Part shown: positions 27,036 through 34,412 of the stretch, piece after piece | Numbering within the stretch: the first letter of the stretch is position 1 | Layout: every line of letters starts with the position of its first letter | Assembly: GCA_045613765.1 (NCBI GenBank) | Contig: JAZLBO010000020.1 | Span: 62,001-126,000 of the forward strand | Source of the DNA: RGIG4097 sp045613765 | GTDB lineage: Bacteria; Bacillota; Clostridia; Christensenellales; CAG-917 | Direction: 5' to 3' | Length of the DNA stretch: 64,000 nucleotides | Translations under genes and position numbers: made by a program | The notes under the pieces: model-generated | The model's input: the letters and a program-made list of their open reading frames with translations, nothing else | Databases searched by the model: none | What the model was told of the DNA's origin: nothing

Positions 27036-27092
27036 CGTGTGCTTGTCTTGATACAAGTGGCGTCGCTTCGCTCCGCCAGCGACAAGCACACG
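27036..27092. repeat. 57-base hairpin with perfect 12-bp arms
   Basis: CGTGTGCTTGTC (27036-27047) is the exact complement of GACAAGCACACG (27081-27092). Inside lie CTTG-atac-CAAG and a TGGCG/CGCCA stem. It is G+C-rich in an A+T-rich surrounding. Possible roles are a recombinase, transfer or replication origin site; no gene is encoded. Confidence 0.7.
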
Positions 27093-27137
27093 ACTCTATT
27101 AAAGGAAACATGAATTAAATTAAACTAAATCAAAATG

Positions 27138-27177
27138 GAAAGACTTGATCTGTGAAACTGGATTGAGTCTTTTTTTA
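27138..27177 (+). terminator. Intrinsic terminator right of the 57-base hairpin
   Basis: AAGACTTGATC, loop TGTGAAACT, GGATTGAGTCTT, then TTTTTTATT on the + strand. No + strand gene precedes it, which hints at a short non-coding transcript from 27,015-27,170. Confidence 0.6.
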
Positions 27178-27186
27178 TTGCATAAG

Positions 27187-27276
27187 GGTCAATCTGTCGT
27201 GCAGTGGATGGGCTTGCGCACTAACCCGTTTGCGCAATCGCCCATTTCCCACTTCGCACGATTTCAGATATTGACC
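27187..27276. repeat. 90-base imperfect hairpin, candidate replication origin
   Basis: GGTCAAT (27187-27193) pairs with ATTGACC (27270-27276), TCGTGCAGTGG with CCCACTTCGCACGA, and GCGCA with TGCGC at the tip around CTAACCCGTT. Such a stem beside a rolling-circle Rep gene fits a double-strand or single-strand origin; inference. Confidence 0.55.
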
Positions 27277-27305
27277 AATCTTTTTGCCATAAAAAAGTGT
27301 CCTCA

Positions 27306-27433
27306 TTTTTCCATTTGACCGTCAAATTTGCCTTATTTTTTGGCTATACATTGAGGATGCAAAAAAAATTCAAGAATTTTTCATTTAGACCATCCAACTT
27401 TTGCGATTTTCGTGGCTATATATTGGAGGGATT
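27306..27433. repeat. Two iteron-like direct repeats of about 54 bp
   Basis: Copy A (27306-27359) and copy B (27378-27433) share TTTTTC-ATTT-GACC-TC-AA-TTTGC, then TTTT-GGCTATA-ATTG-GG, spaced 72 bp start to start. Further right, ATACTATCGC occurs twice (near 27480 and 27521), each followed by ACTGCT. Repeats of this kind upstream of a rep gene resemble initiator-binding iterons. Confidence 0.5.
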
Positions 27434-27629
27434 TTTGGAATGAGCGTTTTTTGTTCCGATTTATTATGGTTGTTTTACTCATACTATCGCCTATTTATTG
27501 TGAACTGCTAAAGTTCCTCAGATACTATCGCTAAACTGCTCACATCACTAAAAAATAATGATGTACAATTCCCTCAATAAAATCAAAAAGGAGTGTTAAG
27601 CATTCAAAGTGACAGCCCTGTAATAGAGA

Positions 27630-27726
27630 TTGCCGAATAAAAAAGGCACGAGCCCGTCGTCCGTGGGTTAGTATCGGATGGTGCACTTTAATGGAATGGC
27701 GTAATACATTTTGTATTACGTTTTTT
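27630..27726 (+). ncRNA. Candidate structured RNA ending in a strong terminator upstream of rep
   Basis: GGCACGAGCCCG pairs partly with CGGATGGTGCAC, and the segment ends with the perfect terminator CGTAATAC-ATTTT-GTATTACG-TTTTTT (27700-27726). It precedes the small gene and rep. It could be an attenuator leader or a copy-control RNA; no known family was recognised. Confidence 0.35.
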
Positions 27727-27768
27727 CATTCCTTTTTATTGAAAAAACTACAAAAAGGAGGTGATCAG

Positions 27769-27921
27769 ATGAAGAAACAGGAACATGAGGTTATCACTCA
27801 CGGCACTGTTGACGTGAGCAAGATGAATGAGCAACAGCAAAAAGCACTGTATGTTTCTTTGTTAGCCCGCATTCTTACTCTCTACAAAGAGCAGAAAGAA
27901 AATAACGAAAAGGAGGAATAA
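27769..27921 (+). CDS. Small charged protein upstream of the replication gene
   Basis: A 50-residue hydrophilic protein (MKKQEHEVITHGTVDVSKMN, then QQQKALYVSLLARILTLYKE). The ATG at 27769 has an excellent AAAGGAGGTGATC site; the frame open further upstream crosses the terminator at 27700 and is not used. It lies 5 bp before rep, with which it is surely co-transcribed. The amphipathic second half could form a helix. No family recognised; a copy-control or Rep accessory role would be a guess. Confidence 0.7.
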   Translation: MKKQEHEVITHGTVDVSKMNEQQQKALYVSLLARILTLYKEQKENNEKEE

Positions 27922-27926
27922 CAAAT

Positions 27927-28808
27927 ATGGTTTACGAAGAAACAAAAGTGTATTCAGACGGCAGTCACTACATCGCTATTCCAAAGACAACAAGATCAAC
28001 GAAAAGGCACAAGAAAATGAGCAAAGATGATATTAAATTAAAAGAAAAAGCGGACAAGGTATTTGAAGAAAACAAGAACAAGAAAAAGGTTGAAAAGAAA
28101 GAAGAATTGATAAGGGTGTTGGAAGAATATTTTGAAGACGAAAATGAGGCAAAACAATTTGCAGATGAATATATGGAAAAGCGACAAAGAAACCTTATTG
28201 AACGAAGAAAGAGATTGTCTAGGAAAATCAACATTGGCAAGTGGAATTATTTTTGCACATTCACCTATGACGACAAACTCCATAGCGAGGAAAGTTTTAG
28301 GAAGAAACTCTCGGGTTGTTTGTCTAAAATGAGCCAAAGAAAGGGGTGGGTTTATATAGGTGTTTGGGAGCGTAGCCCTGAGAAAAACAGATTGCACTTT
28401 CACGGTTTATTTAACATCCCTGAGGGCGCAATGGTTGGTGAGTTAATACAAGTCAACGATTATAGCCTCAACACTCACCAAAGGCAACTTACAACCCAGA
28501 ACACGCACTTCAACGAGAGGTTTGGTAGAAACGATTTTAGCCCTATACCGAATAATCCAACAGCCATTCAAGATGCCAAGCGATACTTGATGAAATACTT
28601 GGAAAAGTCCGGTGAGCGAGTGGTGTATTCCAAAGGCACTCCGACCTATTTTATCTCGGATATTTTGGATGAAGATGTGGTATGCAGTATGAATGAAAAG
28701 AAAGCAACAAAGCTAATACTTTTTGACGATTTTCAATGTTTGGATGAAGGTTGTTATATGGGGCAAGTTAGCCCTGAGGTAATAGCGCAAATGCGTAAGG
28801 CGAATTGA
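27927..28808 (+). CDS. HUH-type rolling-circle replication initiator
   Basis: A 293-residue protein. Residues 20-100 are highly charged and helical. The HUH endonuclease core follows: motif 1 YFCTFTYDD (108-116), motif 2 NRLHFHGLF with the metal-binding His157 and His159, and motif 3 KRYLMKYLEK with catalytic Tyr candidates 220 and 224. This enzyme would nick one DNA strand at an origin and stay covalently attached. It has AAGGAGG upstream and forms the front half of the small mobile element, before the serine recombinase. Confidence 0.85.
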   Translation: MVYEETKVYSDGSHYIAIPKTTRSTKRHKKMSKDDIKLKEKADKVFEENKNKKKVEKKEELIRVLEEYFEDENEAKQFADEYMEKRQRNLIERRKRLSRKINIGKWNYFCTFTYDDKLHSEESFRKKLSGCLSKMSQRKGWVYIGVWERSPEKNRLHFHGLFNIPEGAMVGELIQVNDYSLNTHQRQLTTQNTHFNERFGRNDFSPIPNNPTAIQDAKRYLMKYLEKSGERVVYSKGTPTYFISDILDEDVVCSMNEKKATKLILFDDFQCLDEGCYMGQVSPEVIAQMRKAN

Positions 28809-28965
28809 TTGTCTTTCGCCTTTTGGGGAGCATAAACGGAGCAATACTTTTACGCAAGGGCAAGGTGCATTGTGTACCACAACCCTTGCATAAAAGAAGG
28901 CAAAACAAACAGCAATACAAAACTACAATAGTTGTTCCGTTTTCTTTGCTCCTGTTGAAAGACAA
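28809..28965. repeat. 157-base long-range hairpin between rep and recombinase
   Basis: Outer arms TTGTCTTTC (28809-28817) and GAAAGACAA (28957-28965) are exact complements. Next, GGAGCATAAACGGAGCAA pairs with the complement of TTGTTCCGTTTTCTTTGCTCC, then TTTTACGCAAGGG with CCCTTGCATAAAA (12 of 13), then GGT/ACC at the tip. Almost the entire gap folds on itself. A single-strand origin of a rolling-circle element is the simplest reading. Confidence 0.6.
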
Positions 28966-28996
28966 ACTTTATTAATACATTTTAGGAGGATAAACT

Positions 28997-30529
28997 ATGA
29001 AAACAGCAGTTATATACGCTAGATATTCTAGCAACAGTCAAAGCGAACAATCTATTGAAGGTCAACTTACTGTATGTAAAAAATACGCAAAAGATAATGA
29101 CTTGGTTATTGTCAACACATACATAGATCGTGCCATGACAGGCACAAATGATCATCGTGCATCATTTCAACAAATGCTATCAGATAGCAAGAATGCAACG
29201 TGGGAAATTGTCTTGGTTTATGCCATAGACAGGTTTGGAAGAAACTCTACCGAAGTCATACTCAACAAGAAGAAATTGACGGACAATGGCAAGCTTCTCA
29301 TCTCTGCCACACAACGAACATCTGAGAACATTGATGGCACAAAAAACTTAGATGGTATTCTGCTTGAAAACGTCTATATTGGTCTTGCAGCATACTACTC
29401 TGCCGAACTTTCACAAAAGGTTTGCCGTGGTCAAGAGGAGAACAGAAAGAAGGGTTTATTTTGTGGCGGAACACTTCCCTATGGTTATTACATTATTGAC
29501 AGAAAAGTATATGTAGATGAGATACGTGCAGACGTTGTAAGATACATCTTCTCGCAATACGCTATTGGAATTTATGTGCCACAAATCATAAAAACGCTTA
29601 CCAAACAAGGCGTGACGTATAAAGGTGTTCCATTGAAACCTAATATGGTTTATGGTGTTTTACGGAATGAAAAATACACGGGCATATACAGGCACAAAGA
29701 CAAAATTTATGACAACATATATCCCAAAATTATTGAGCCAGAATTGTTTGAAGCAGTGCAGAAAATACTTGCCAAGAATGCAGTTGGAACACGGAGTTTG
29801 GATACCATTTATTTGCTACGTGGTAAACTGATATGTGGATATTGTGGTATGCCAATTCACGCAGAATGTGGAACATCTAAAAATGGAAAGCGACTGTATT
29901 ATTACAAGTGCCGTGGCAGAAAGAAAAGGTTGAATGATTGCAACAAAGCACCGCTACGAAAAGATGATTTTGAAGCGTTTATTGTAAACCTTTTAATAGA
30001 CAAATTAAAAGACCCTGACATTATGAAAAAGTTAATAGATGGTGTTATGGAAGCACAGCAAGAAATGTTGCAAGCAAATACCAAAATTAGATCATTAGAA
30101 AAAGAATTACGGCAAGTTGAAATGTCTTTAAACAATCTTGTTGGTGCAATAGAAAAGGGTGTTATTTCAAATACTACAAACAAACGTATTCACGAGCTTG
30201 AAACAAAAATGGCTGAACTTGAAGAAACAATAAGTATTGAAAGATGCAAGACGGTTATTTGCCTTAACGAAACGCAGATAAGAACGTTTTATGAACAAGC
30301 ATTGAAACAAGAGGCACAAGTATTGATTGGCACTCTAATAAAAGAAATAATCGTGTTTGATGATAAGATAGAAATCTTTCTAAACGCACCGATACGCACA
30401 AAAAGAACAGATCCCGATGAAAGTCGGGATTTTTCTTTTTATAAAGGATTTTCATTGCTAACGATACTGACTGAGAAAAACAAATTGCCCTACACAATCC
30501 AAATGGGGGTTGAAATGTTTGTAAACTGA
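28997..30529 (+). CDS. Large serine recombinase (site-specific integrase)
   Basis: A 510-residue recombinase. The resolvase domain starts at once: AVIYARYSSNSQSEQSIEGQ (Arg9 and catalytic Ser near 11-12), then YAIDRFGRN. The recombinase domain (ENRKKGLFCGGTLPYGYYII) and a zinc ribbon (LICGYCGMPIHAECG, then YYYKCRGRKKRLNDC) follow, then a coiled coil (residues about 360-430). It should integrate and excise the element carrying it. The ATG follows TTAGGAGGA. Oddly, the last 40 codons run through a terminator-like hairpin at 30411. Confidence 0.9.
   Translation: MKTAVIYARYSSNSQSEQSIEGQLTVCKKYAKDNDLVIVNTYIDRAMTGTNDHRASFQQMLSDSKNATWEIVLVYAIDRFGRNSTEVILNKKKLTDNGKLLISATQRTSENIDGTKNLDGILLENVYIGLAAYYSAELSQKVCRGQEENRKKGLFCGGTLPYGYYIIDRKVYVDEIRADVVRYIFSQYAIGIYVPQIIKTLTKQGVTYKGVPLKPNMVYGVLRNEKYTGIYRHKDKIYDNIYPKIIEPELFEAVQKILAKNAVGTRSLDTIYLLRGKLICGYCGMPIHAECGTSKNGKRLYYYKCRGRKKRLNDCNKAPLRKDDFEAFIVNLLIDKLKDPDIMKKLIDGVMEAQQEMLQANTKIRSLEKELRQVEMSLNNLVGAIEKGVISNTTNKRIHELETKMAELEETISIERCKTVICLNETQIRTFYEQALKQEAQVLIGTLIKEIIVFDDKIEIFLNAPIRTKRTDPDESRDFSFYKGFSLLTILTEKNKLPYTIQMGVEMFVN
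30411..30440 (+). terminator. Terminator-like hairpin inside the recombinase frame
   Basis: ATCCCGA, TGAAAG loop, TCGGGAT, then TTTTCTTTTT. It lies about 90 bases before the stop codon. Either it terminates part of the transcripts or the original stop was lost and the frame now extends through the old terminator. Confidence 0.6.
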
Positions 30530-30559
30530 ACTTTGATATTTATTCCACGATACTCTTGA

Positions 30560-30663
30560 CATGAGCCTCTTCGGAGCGCGAGATGATGGCAAAGAGCCAA
30601 CACCGCTGCCCTAAGGGGCTTTTGTTTTGCCTTGGCAAACAGCCTACCACGCTCCTGCTCATG
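30560..30663. repeat. Nested stem-loop segment downstream of the recombinase
   Basis: CATGAGC near 30558 pairs with GCTCATG near 30656, GGAGC with GCTCC just inside, and GGCAAAGAGCC with GGGGCTTTTGTTTTGCC in the centre. The segment is G+C-rich against its surroundings and codes for no convincing protein. It may be an attachment or origin structure at the element's right end, or a small RNA. Confidence 0.4.
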
Positions 30664-30761
30664 TAAAGAGCCTTTCGCGGCATAAAGCATTTAGTCTGAC
30701 CTTCCCCATTTCAAGGCATAAAAAAACAACCATTGTCGTGGTGTTCGACTATGGTTGCTAG

Positions 30762-30838
30762 TGGTGGGGACAACAAGACTCGAACTTGTGACCTCATGTA
30801 TGTGAAACATGCGCTCTAACCAACTGAGCTATGCCCCC
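30762..30838 (-). tRNA. tRNA-Val (CAC)
   Basis: On the minus strand GGGGGCA pairs with TGTCCCC, D arm TAGCTCAGTTGGTTAGAGC, anticodon stem CATGT/ACATG around TTCACAT giving CAC, T loop TTCGAGT, encoded CCA. Its 3' end faces the genomic island, as is common for tRNA-linked insertions. Confidence 0.95.
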
Positions 30839-30874
30839 ATTATGGATGCCGTGGCATCCATTGTGGTTGTAAGA

Positions 30875-31054
30875 TTAGTTTTTGTATGCTCTCTTACGTG
30901 CTGCTTCTGCTTTCTTCTTGCGCTTTACGCTGGGTTTTTCGTAAGCCTCACGTTTACGGAGGTCACCGATGATACCGTCACGAGCACACTTTCTTTTAAA
31001 TCTACGGATTGCGTTATCTACGCTTTCGTTTTCGCCGACTCTGACTGTTGACAT
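30875..31054 (-). CDS. rpsU: 30S ribosomal protein S21
   Basis: A 59-residue basic protein, STVRVGENESVDNAIRRFKR at the N terminus and EKPSVKRKKKAEAARKRAYK at the end, complete for the family. The ATG at 31054 follows AGGAGGTG with 6 bases between; an in-frame GTG nine bases upstream overlaps that site and is not used. In many Firmicutes rpsU follows mtaB directly; here HIT and TetR genes intervene, but the neighbourhood is preserved. Confidence 0.96.
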   Translation of the reverse strand: MSTVRVGENESVDNAIRRFKRKCARDGIIGDLRKREAYEKPSVKRKKKAEAARKRAYKN

Positions 31055-31174
31055 TGAATTCACCTCCTCTTCAAGTTGATACTGTATTTATTATACTCAT
31101 TGAAAAATTATTGTCAAGAAATTTGAGCCACATATTCATATTCTCGACAAAACATTTGTTTTTTCTTGCCTATA

Positions 31175-31756
31175 CTATTCAACCACGGGTGTATTGCCAC
31201 CTTTCACTTGATTGATGATGAGTGTGATTGACTTGGCAAGTTGCTCGCAAGATGTGGGACAGTCCTTTTTGACCCAATCACGAATAACACCGATTATGCC
31301 CGTCTTCAAAAATACAAAATACTGTTCCTTGACTTCATCACTAATGTCTTGACCTTGGAAAAGAACAGGCAAGTATTTGGCTTTGATCTTGTCCATCATT
31401 TTGTCAACCATATTGCCTTCAAAGATTTTGCCAATGTGCATTTTGTGTAAGTTCTTATACTTCTTGATGACGTCAAGAATTGACTTTACAATATCAATAA
31501 AATTGCCAGTTTCTTCAATGTCTGGATCGTGGATGAACAGTTTTTCAAGTTGCTCACAAAGTTCACTTTCAAGAGCCTTGAAAAGATCTGTCAAACTTGA
31601 AAAATGAGCATAAAAAGTTGTACGATTTATGCCTGCCTTGTCACAGATATTGCCGATTGTTATGTCAGAAAGATTTTTGGATTCCAAAAGGTTGACAAAG
31701 GCTTGCTTTATCTTGCTTTTTGACAATATACTGCGTGCATTGTTGGGTGTATTCAT
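31175..31756 (-). CDS. TetR/AcrR family transcriptional regulator
   Basis: A 193-residue regulator. The HTH is KSKIKQAFVNLLESKNLSDI, TIGNICDKAGINRTTFYAHF with the usual Phe-Tyr recognition helix (residues about 13-57). The C-terminal part is helical with IIGVIRDWVKKDCPTSCEQLAKSI, the pattern of the TetR_C YjdC/DhaS-like group. It lies between the mtaB-HIT end and rpsU, in the same direction but with gaps of over 100 bp on each side, so it is probably its own unit. No target gene is evident. Confidence 0.85.
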   Translation of the reverse strand: MNTPNNARSILSKSKIKQAFVNLLESKNLSDITIGNICDKAGINRTTFYAHFSSLTDLFKALESELCEQLEKLFIHDPDIEETGNFIDIVKSILDVIKKYKNLHKMHIGKIFEGNMVDKMMDKIKAKYLPVLFQGQDISDEVKEQYFVFLKTGIIGVIRDWVKKDCPTSCEQLAKSITLIINQVKGGNTPVVE

Positions 31757-31966
31757 AACCTCTCCTATTTTTGCCGACTATATGACGAAATTCTATTTGA
31801 CAACATTATAGCAAATTTTGTTGGAATTATCAACTCAATGACAAAAGATATTTTTTGAAATTTTTGGGTAGTTTGTCATATGATTTTGACCTGAGCATAA
31901 TATGGTTGGCGTTGGTACAACCACATGGAATTACTCATCAAAAATGAACACAATAATTTGACAACG
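31757..31966. other. Intergenic stretch holding the TetR gene's upstream region
   Basis: A+T-rich and without genes. CAACATTATAGCAAATTTTGTTG near 31800 is a rough dyad close to the regulator's start and might be its own operator; the match is weak. Confidence 0.3.
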
Positions 31967-31998
31967 AAAAAAGCGTAAGTCCAAAACCTACGCTTTAT
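31967..31998. terminator. Terminator after the HIT gene
   Basis: AAAAAAGCGTAAG, loop, CTACGCTTTATC, with A- and T-runs on the two sides. It would end the hrcA-to-HIT transcript, which arrives from the right. Confidence 0.65.
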
Positions 31999-32090
31999 CT
32001 GTTATTTTTGATGGTTTCAAGTGGCTTTTTTGCAAATTTGAAAACATTACGCCACAATTTGAATATCGTACATATTGTCTTTGACGGGGC

Positions 32091-32435
32091 TTATAAGCCC
32101 ATTTTTTCATTGAGTTTATCTCCACCCAAAATGTGAATATGAAGATGCTCTACACTTTGGCAACCATTTGCACCCTTGTTGGATACAAGTCTAAATCCGT
32201 CTTGAAGTCCAAGTTCATCAGTGAGAGTGGACAACTTTTTCAAGCACTTTGCAAGGGTTTGTGCTTGGCAATCTGTCATCTCAATTATGTTGGCGTAATG
32301 CTCCTTGGGAATCAACAAAAGGTGGATGGGGGCTTGGGGTGCAATGTCCTTGATGATGACCATATTGTCGTCTTCATAGACTTTTGCGCTGGGGATATCC
32401 CCTTTTACTATTTTGCAAAAAAGACAGTTTTCCAT
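32091..32435 (-). CDS. HIT family protein (histidine triad nucleotide-binding)
   Basis: A 114-residue homodimeric nucleotide hydrolase or transferase of the HINT branch. It begins NCLFCKIVKGDIPSAKVYED and ends with the triad QSVEHLHIHILGG (HxHxH). Two N-terminal cysteines and the triad suggest a zinc-bearing HINT form. The ATG at 32435 follows AGGAG; nine more upstream codons lie in the mtaB end. Last gene of the heat-shock/modification operon, 7 bp after mtaB. Confidence 0.94.
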   Translation of the reverse strand: MENCLFCKIVKGDIPSAKVYEDDNMVIIKDIAPQAPIHLLLIPKEHYANIIEMTDCQAQTLAKCLKKLSTLTDELGLQDGFRLVSNKGANGCQSVEHLHIHILGGDKLNEKMGL

Positions 32436-32442
32436 ATATCTC

Positions 32443-33696
32443 CTATTCGCACAGTCCGTCAAGATATTGCTTTGTTGGGACTATGGTTTTGATTGTATTT
32501 TTTTCGCCGTTTTTGGAATAGACTTTCACGTAGTTTTCCGTGTGTCCACACCACATACCATTTTCATCACAAGTTTCAAAAAGGACTTGCAAGGGTTTGC
32601 CTATTTGTGCATTGAGATACTTGTTGACAAGTGATTTTTTCACTTCTCCCATTTCCTTTGCACGTCTGTCAAGAGTGGCTTTGTCAAGGGTGGCAAGTTT
32701 GCCTGCAACTGTGCCCTTTCTTGATGAATAGGGGAAACAGTGTATGTCTGCAAACTCAATTTTTTCTGCAAACTTTTTGCAGTTTTCAAATTGTTCTTCC
32801 GTTTCGGTGGGGAAACCGACAATAATATCAGTTGTGATTGCGCCGTTTGGATAATATTCTCTTATCAACGCGACTGCATCTTCGTATTCCTTGGCAGTGT
32901 AATGACGATTCATCTTTTTGAGTGTTGTATCATCTCCACTTTGAAGCGAAAGGTGGAATTGAGGACAGAAATCTTTGAGCATTGTGGTTGCTTCCAAAAA
33001 TTCCTTGTCTATGACACCAACTTCAAGTGAGCCAAGACGGAAACGTACGGGATAGTCCTTGATTTCTTTGAGAAGATTGGTCAAACTACTGCCCTTGTCC
33101 AAGCCATAAGCAGAGAGATTGATGCCTGTAAGGACGATTTCCTTGGCAACTTTCACTGCTTCGTCAAGTTCTGCCTTGATGTTGTCAATACTTCTTGATC
33201 TACTTCTGCCACGGAGATAGGGGATTATACAATAACTGCAGAAGTTATTGCAACCTTCTTGCACTTTGATATAGTGACGTGTGCGAAGTGAAAGGACACC
33301 ATCATTTTCTTCATAGTCCTTGCTGATGGAAAAGTCCGAGCAGGTTCTGTCAAATTCTTCACTGGATACAAGGGCTTTGGCAAGGACGATTTTACCGTCT
33401 GTGCCTGACACGTACACAACACCGTCACGCTCAAATTGGACTGCATCTCTTTGAGATGCGCAACCACACACATATATCTTTGCATTGGGGTTGATCTTCA
33501 TAATTTTCGTCACTGTTTGACGTGATTTTCTTTCTGCCTCTGCAGTGACTGCGCAAGTGTTGATGATGTATTGGTCTGCCATCTCAAGTTCATCACTGAC
33601 GTCAAAAACTGCTGAAAGAATTTTCAACATTGCATCTGAGTCATATTGATTGACTTTGCATCCGTGTGTATATACAACAATTTTTCTTTTAGTCAT
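32443..33696 (-). CDS. mtaB: tRNA t6A37 methylthiotransferase
   Basis: A 417-residue radical SAM enzyme that adds the 2-methylthio group to t6A37 of ANN-decoding tRNAs. The N-terminal UPF0004 domain (KIVVYTHGCKVNQYDSDAM) holds three cysteines for one [4Fe-4S] cluster, CNNFCSYCIIPYLRGRSRSR is the radical SAM cluster, and a TRAM domain ends the chain. The ATG at 33696 overlaps the rsmE stop by 8 bp; an in-frame ATG eight codons earlier is also possible. Confidence 0.94.
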   Translation of the reverse strand: MTKRKIVVYTHGCKVNQYDSDAMLKILSAVFDVSDELEMADQYIINTCAVTAEAERKSRQTVTKIMKINPNAKIYVCGCASQRDAVQFERDGVVYVSGTDGKIVLAKALVSSEEFDRTCSDFSISKDYEENDGVLSLRTRHYIKVQEGCNNFCSYCIIPYLRGRSRSRSIDNIKAELDEAVKVAKEIVLTGINLSAYGLDKGSSLTNLLKEIKDYPVRFRLGSLEVGVIDKEFLEATTMLKDFCPQFHLSLQSGDDTTLKKMNRHYTAKEYEDAVALIREYYPNGAITTDIIVGFPTETEEQFENCKKFAEKIEFADIHCFPYSSRKGTVAGKLATLDKATLDRRAKEMGEVKKSLVNKYLNAQIGKPLQVLFETCDENGMWCGHTENYVKVYSKNGEKNTIKTIVPTKQYLDGLCE

Positions 33697-34411
33697 AATC
33701 AAGTTCACCAAGTGCTTCAAGGGCGAGAGTTGCGCTTACGATTGAGGCAGTTTCTGCACGAAGGATACGTCTGCCCAACGTGACAACCGTTGCGCCTCCG
33801 TCAAGTGCCATTTGAGTTTCTTCGGGGGTAAATCCACCTTCTGGACCGACTACGATTGCAAGGTTCTTTGCGCCTTTGACTGCATCTCGTATTCTGTTTG
33901 TTTTTTCGTTTTCGTAGGCAAATATGACTCTGTCATACTCTTTGAAGTCTGCAACAACCTTGTCAAAATCAACAAGATCGCTGACCTTTGACAAATAGAC
34001 TGAGCCACATTGTTTTGCGCTTTCAAGGGCAATCTTGCCTGCACGCTCTGCATTGAATTTGGTTTCTGCAGAGTTTTGTGACGTGAAAGGCACGATATTA
34101 TCAACACCAAGTTCAACGCCCTTTTGCACAACGAAATCGAGTTTGTTGTTTTTGAGAAGCCCTGCATACAATGTGACCGTTGCGTTTTTTCTATCTACAA
34201 CCACTTCTTCGTCAACGTTGAGAATTGCATAATCTTTGGCGATTTCTTCAACGGTTGAGTGTCTTTCTATACCGTCACCCACAAGAATAACTGCCTTGTA
34301 GCCAACCTTATAACGAAGGACTTTTGTCATGTGATAAAACTCATCACCCATCAAAGTGATTTTGCCATCAACGATATCCTTTTGTTCAACAAAAAATCTT
34401 CTAATTTCCAT
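33689..34411 (-). CDS. rsmE: 16S rRNA (uracil-1498-N3)-methyltransferase
   Basis: A 240-residue SPOUT methyltransferase acting on the ribosomal small subunit. The N-terminal PUA-like part begins MEIRRFFVEQKDIVDGKITL; the trefoil-knot SAM site is LAIVVGPEGGFTPEE and VTLGRRILRAETA near the end. One base follows the prmA stop, so translation is probably coupled. Confidence 0.95.
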   Translation of the reverse strand: MEIRRFFVEQKDIVDGKITLMGDEFYHMTKVLRYKVGYKAVILVGDGIERHSTVEEIAKDYAILNVDEEVVVDRKNATVTLYAGLLKNNKLDFVVQKGVELGVDNIVPFTSQNSAETKFNAERAGKIALESAKQCGSVYLSKVSDLVDFDKVVADFKEYDRVIFAYENEKTNRIRDAVKGAKNLAIVVGPEGGFTPEETQMALDGGATVVTLGRRILRAETASIVSATLALEALGELDYD

Positions 34412-34412
34412 A

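Noticed and set aside
30490..30690. A 66-codon minus-strand frame after the recombinase
   Set aside because: It tracks a base-paired G+C-rich block rather than a conserved protein and lacks a ribosome site.
26957..30761. CRISPR array
   Set aside because: The repeats near rep are two-copy, long and imperfect, with no regular spacers; no cas genes in the window.
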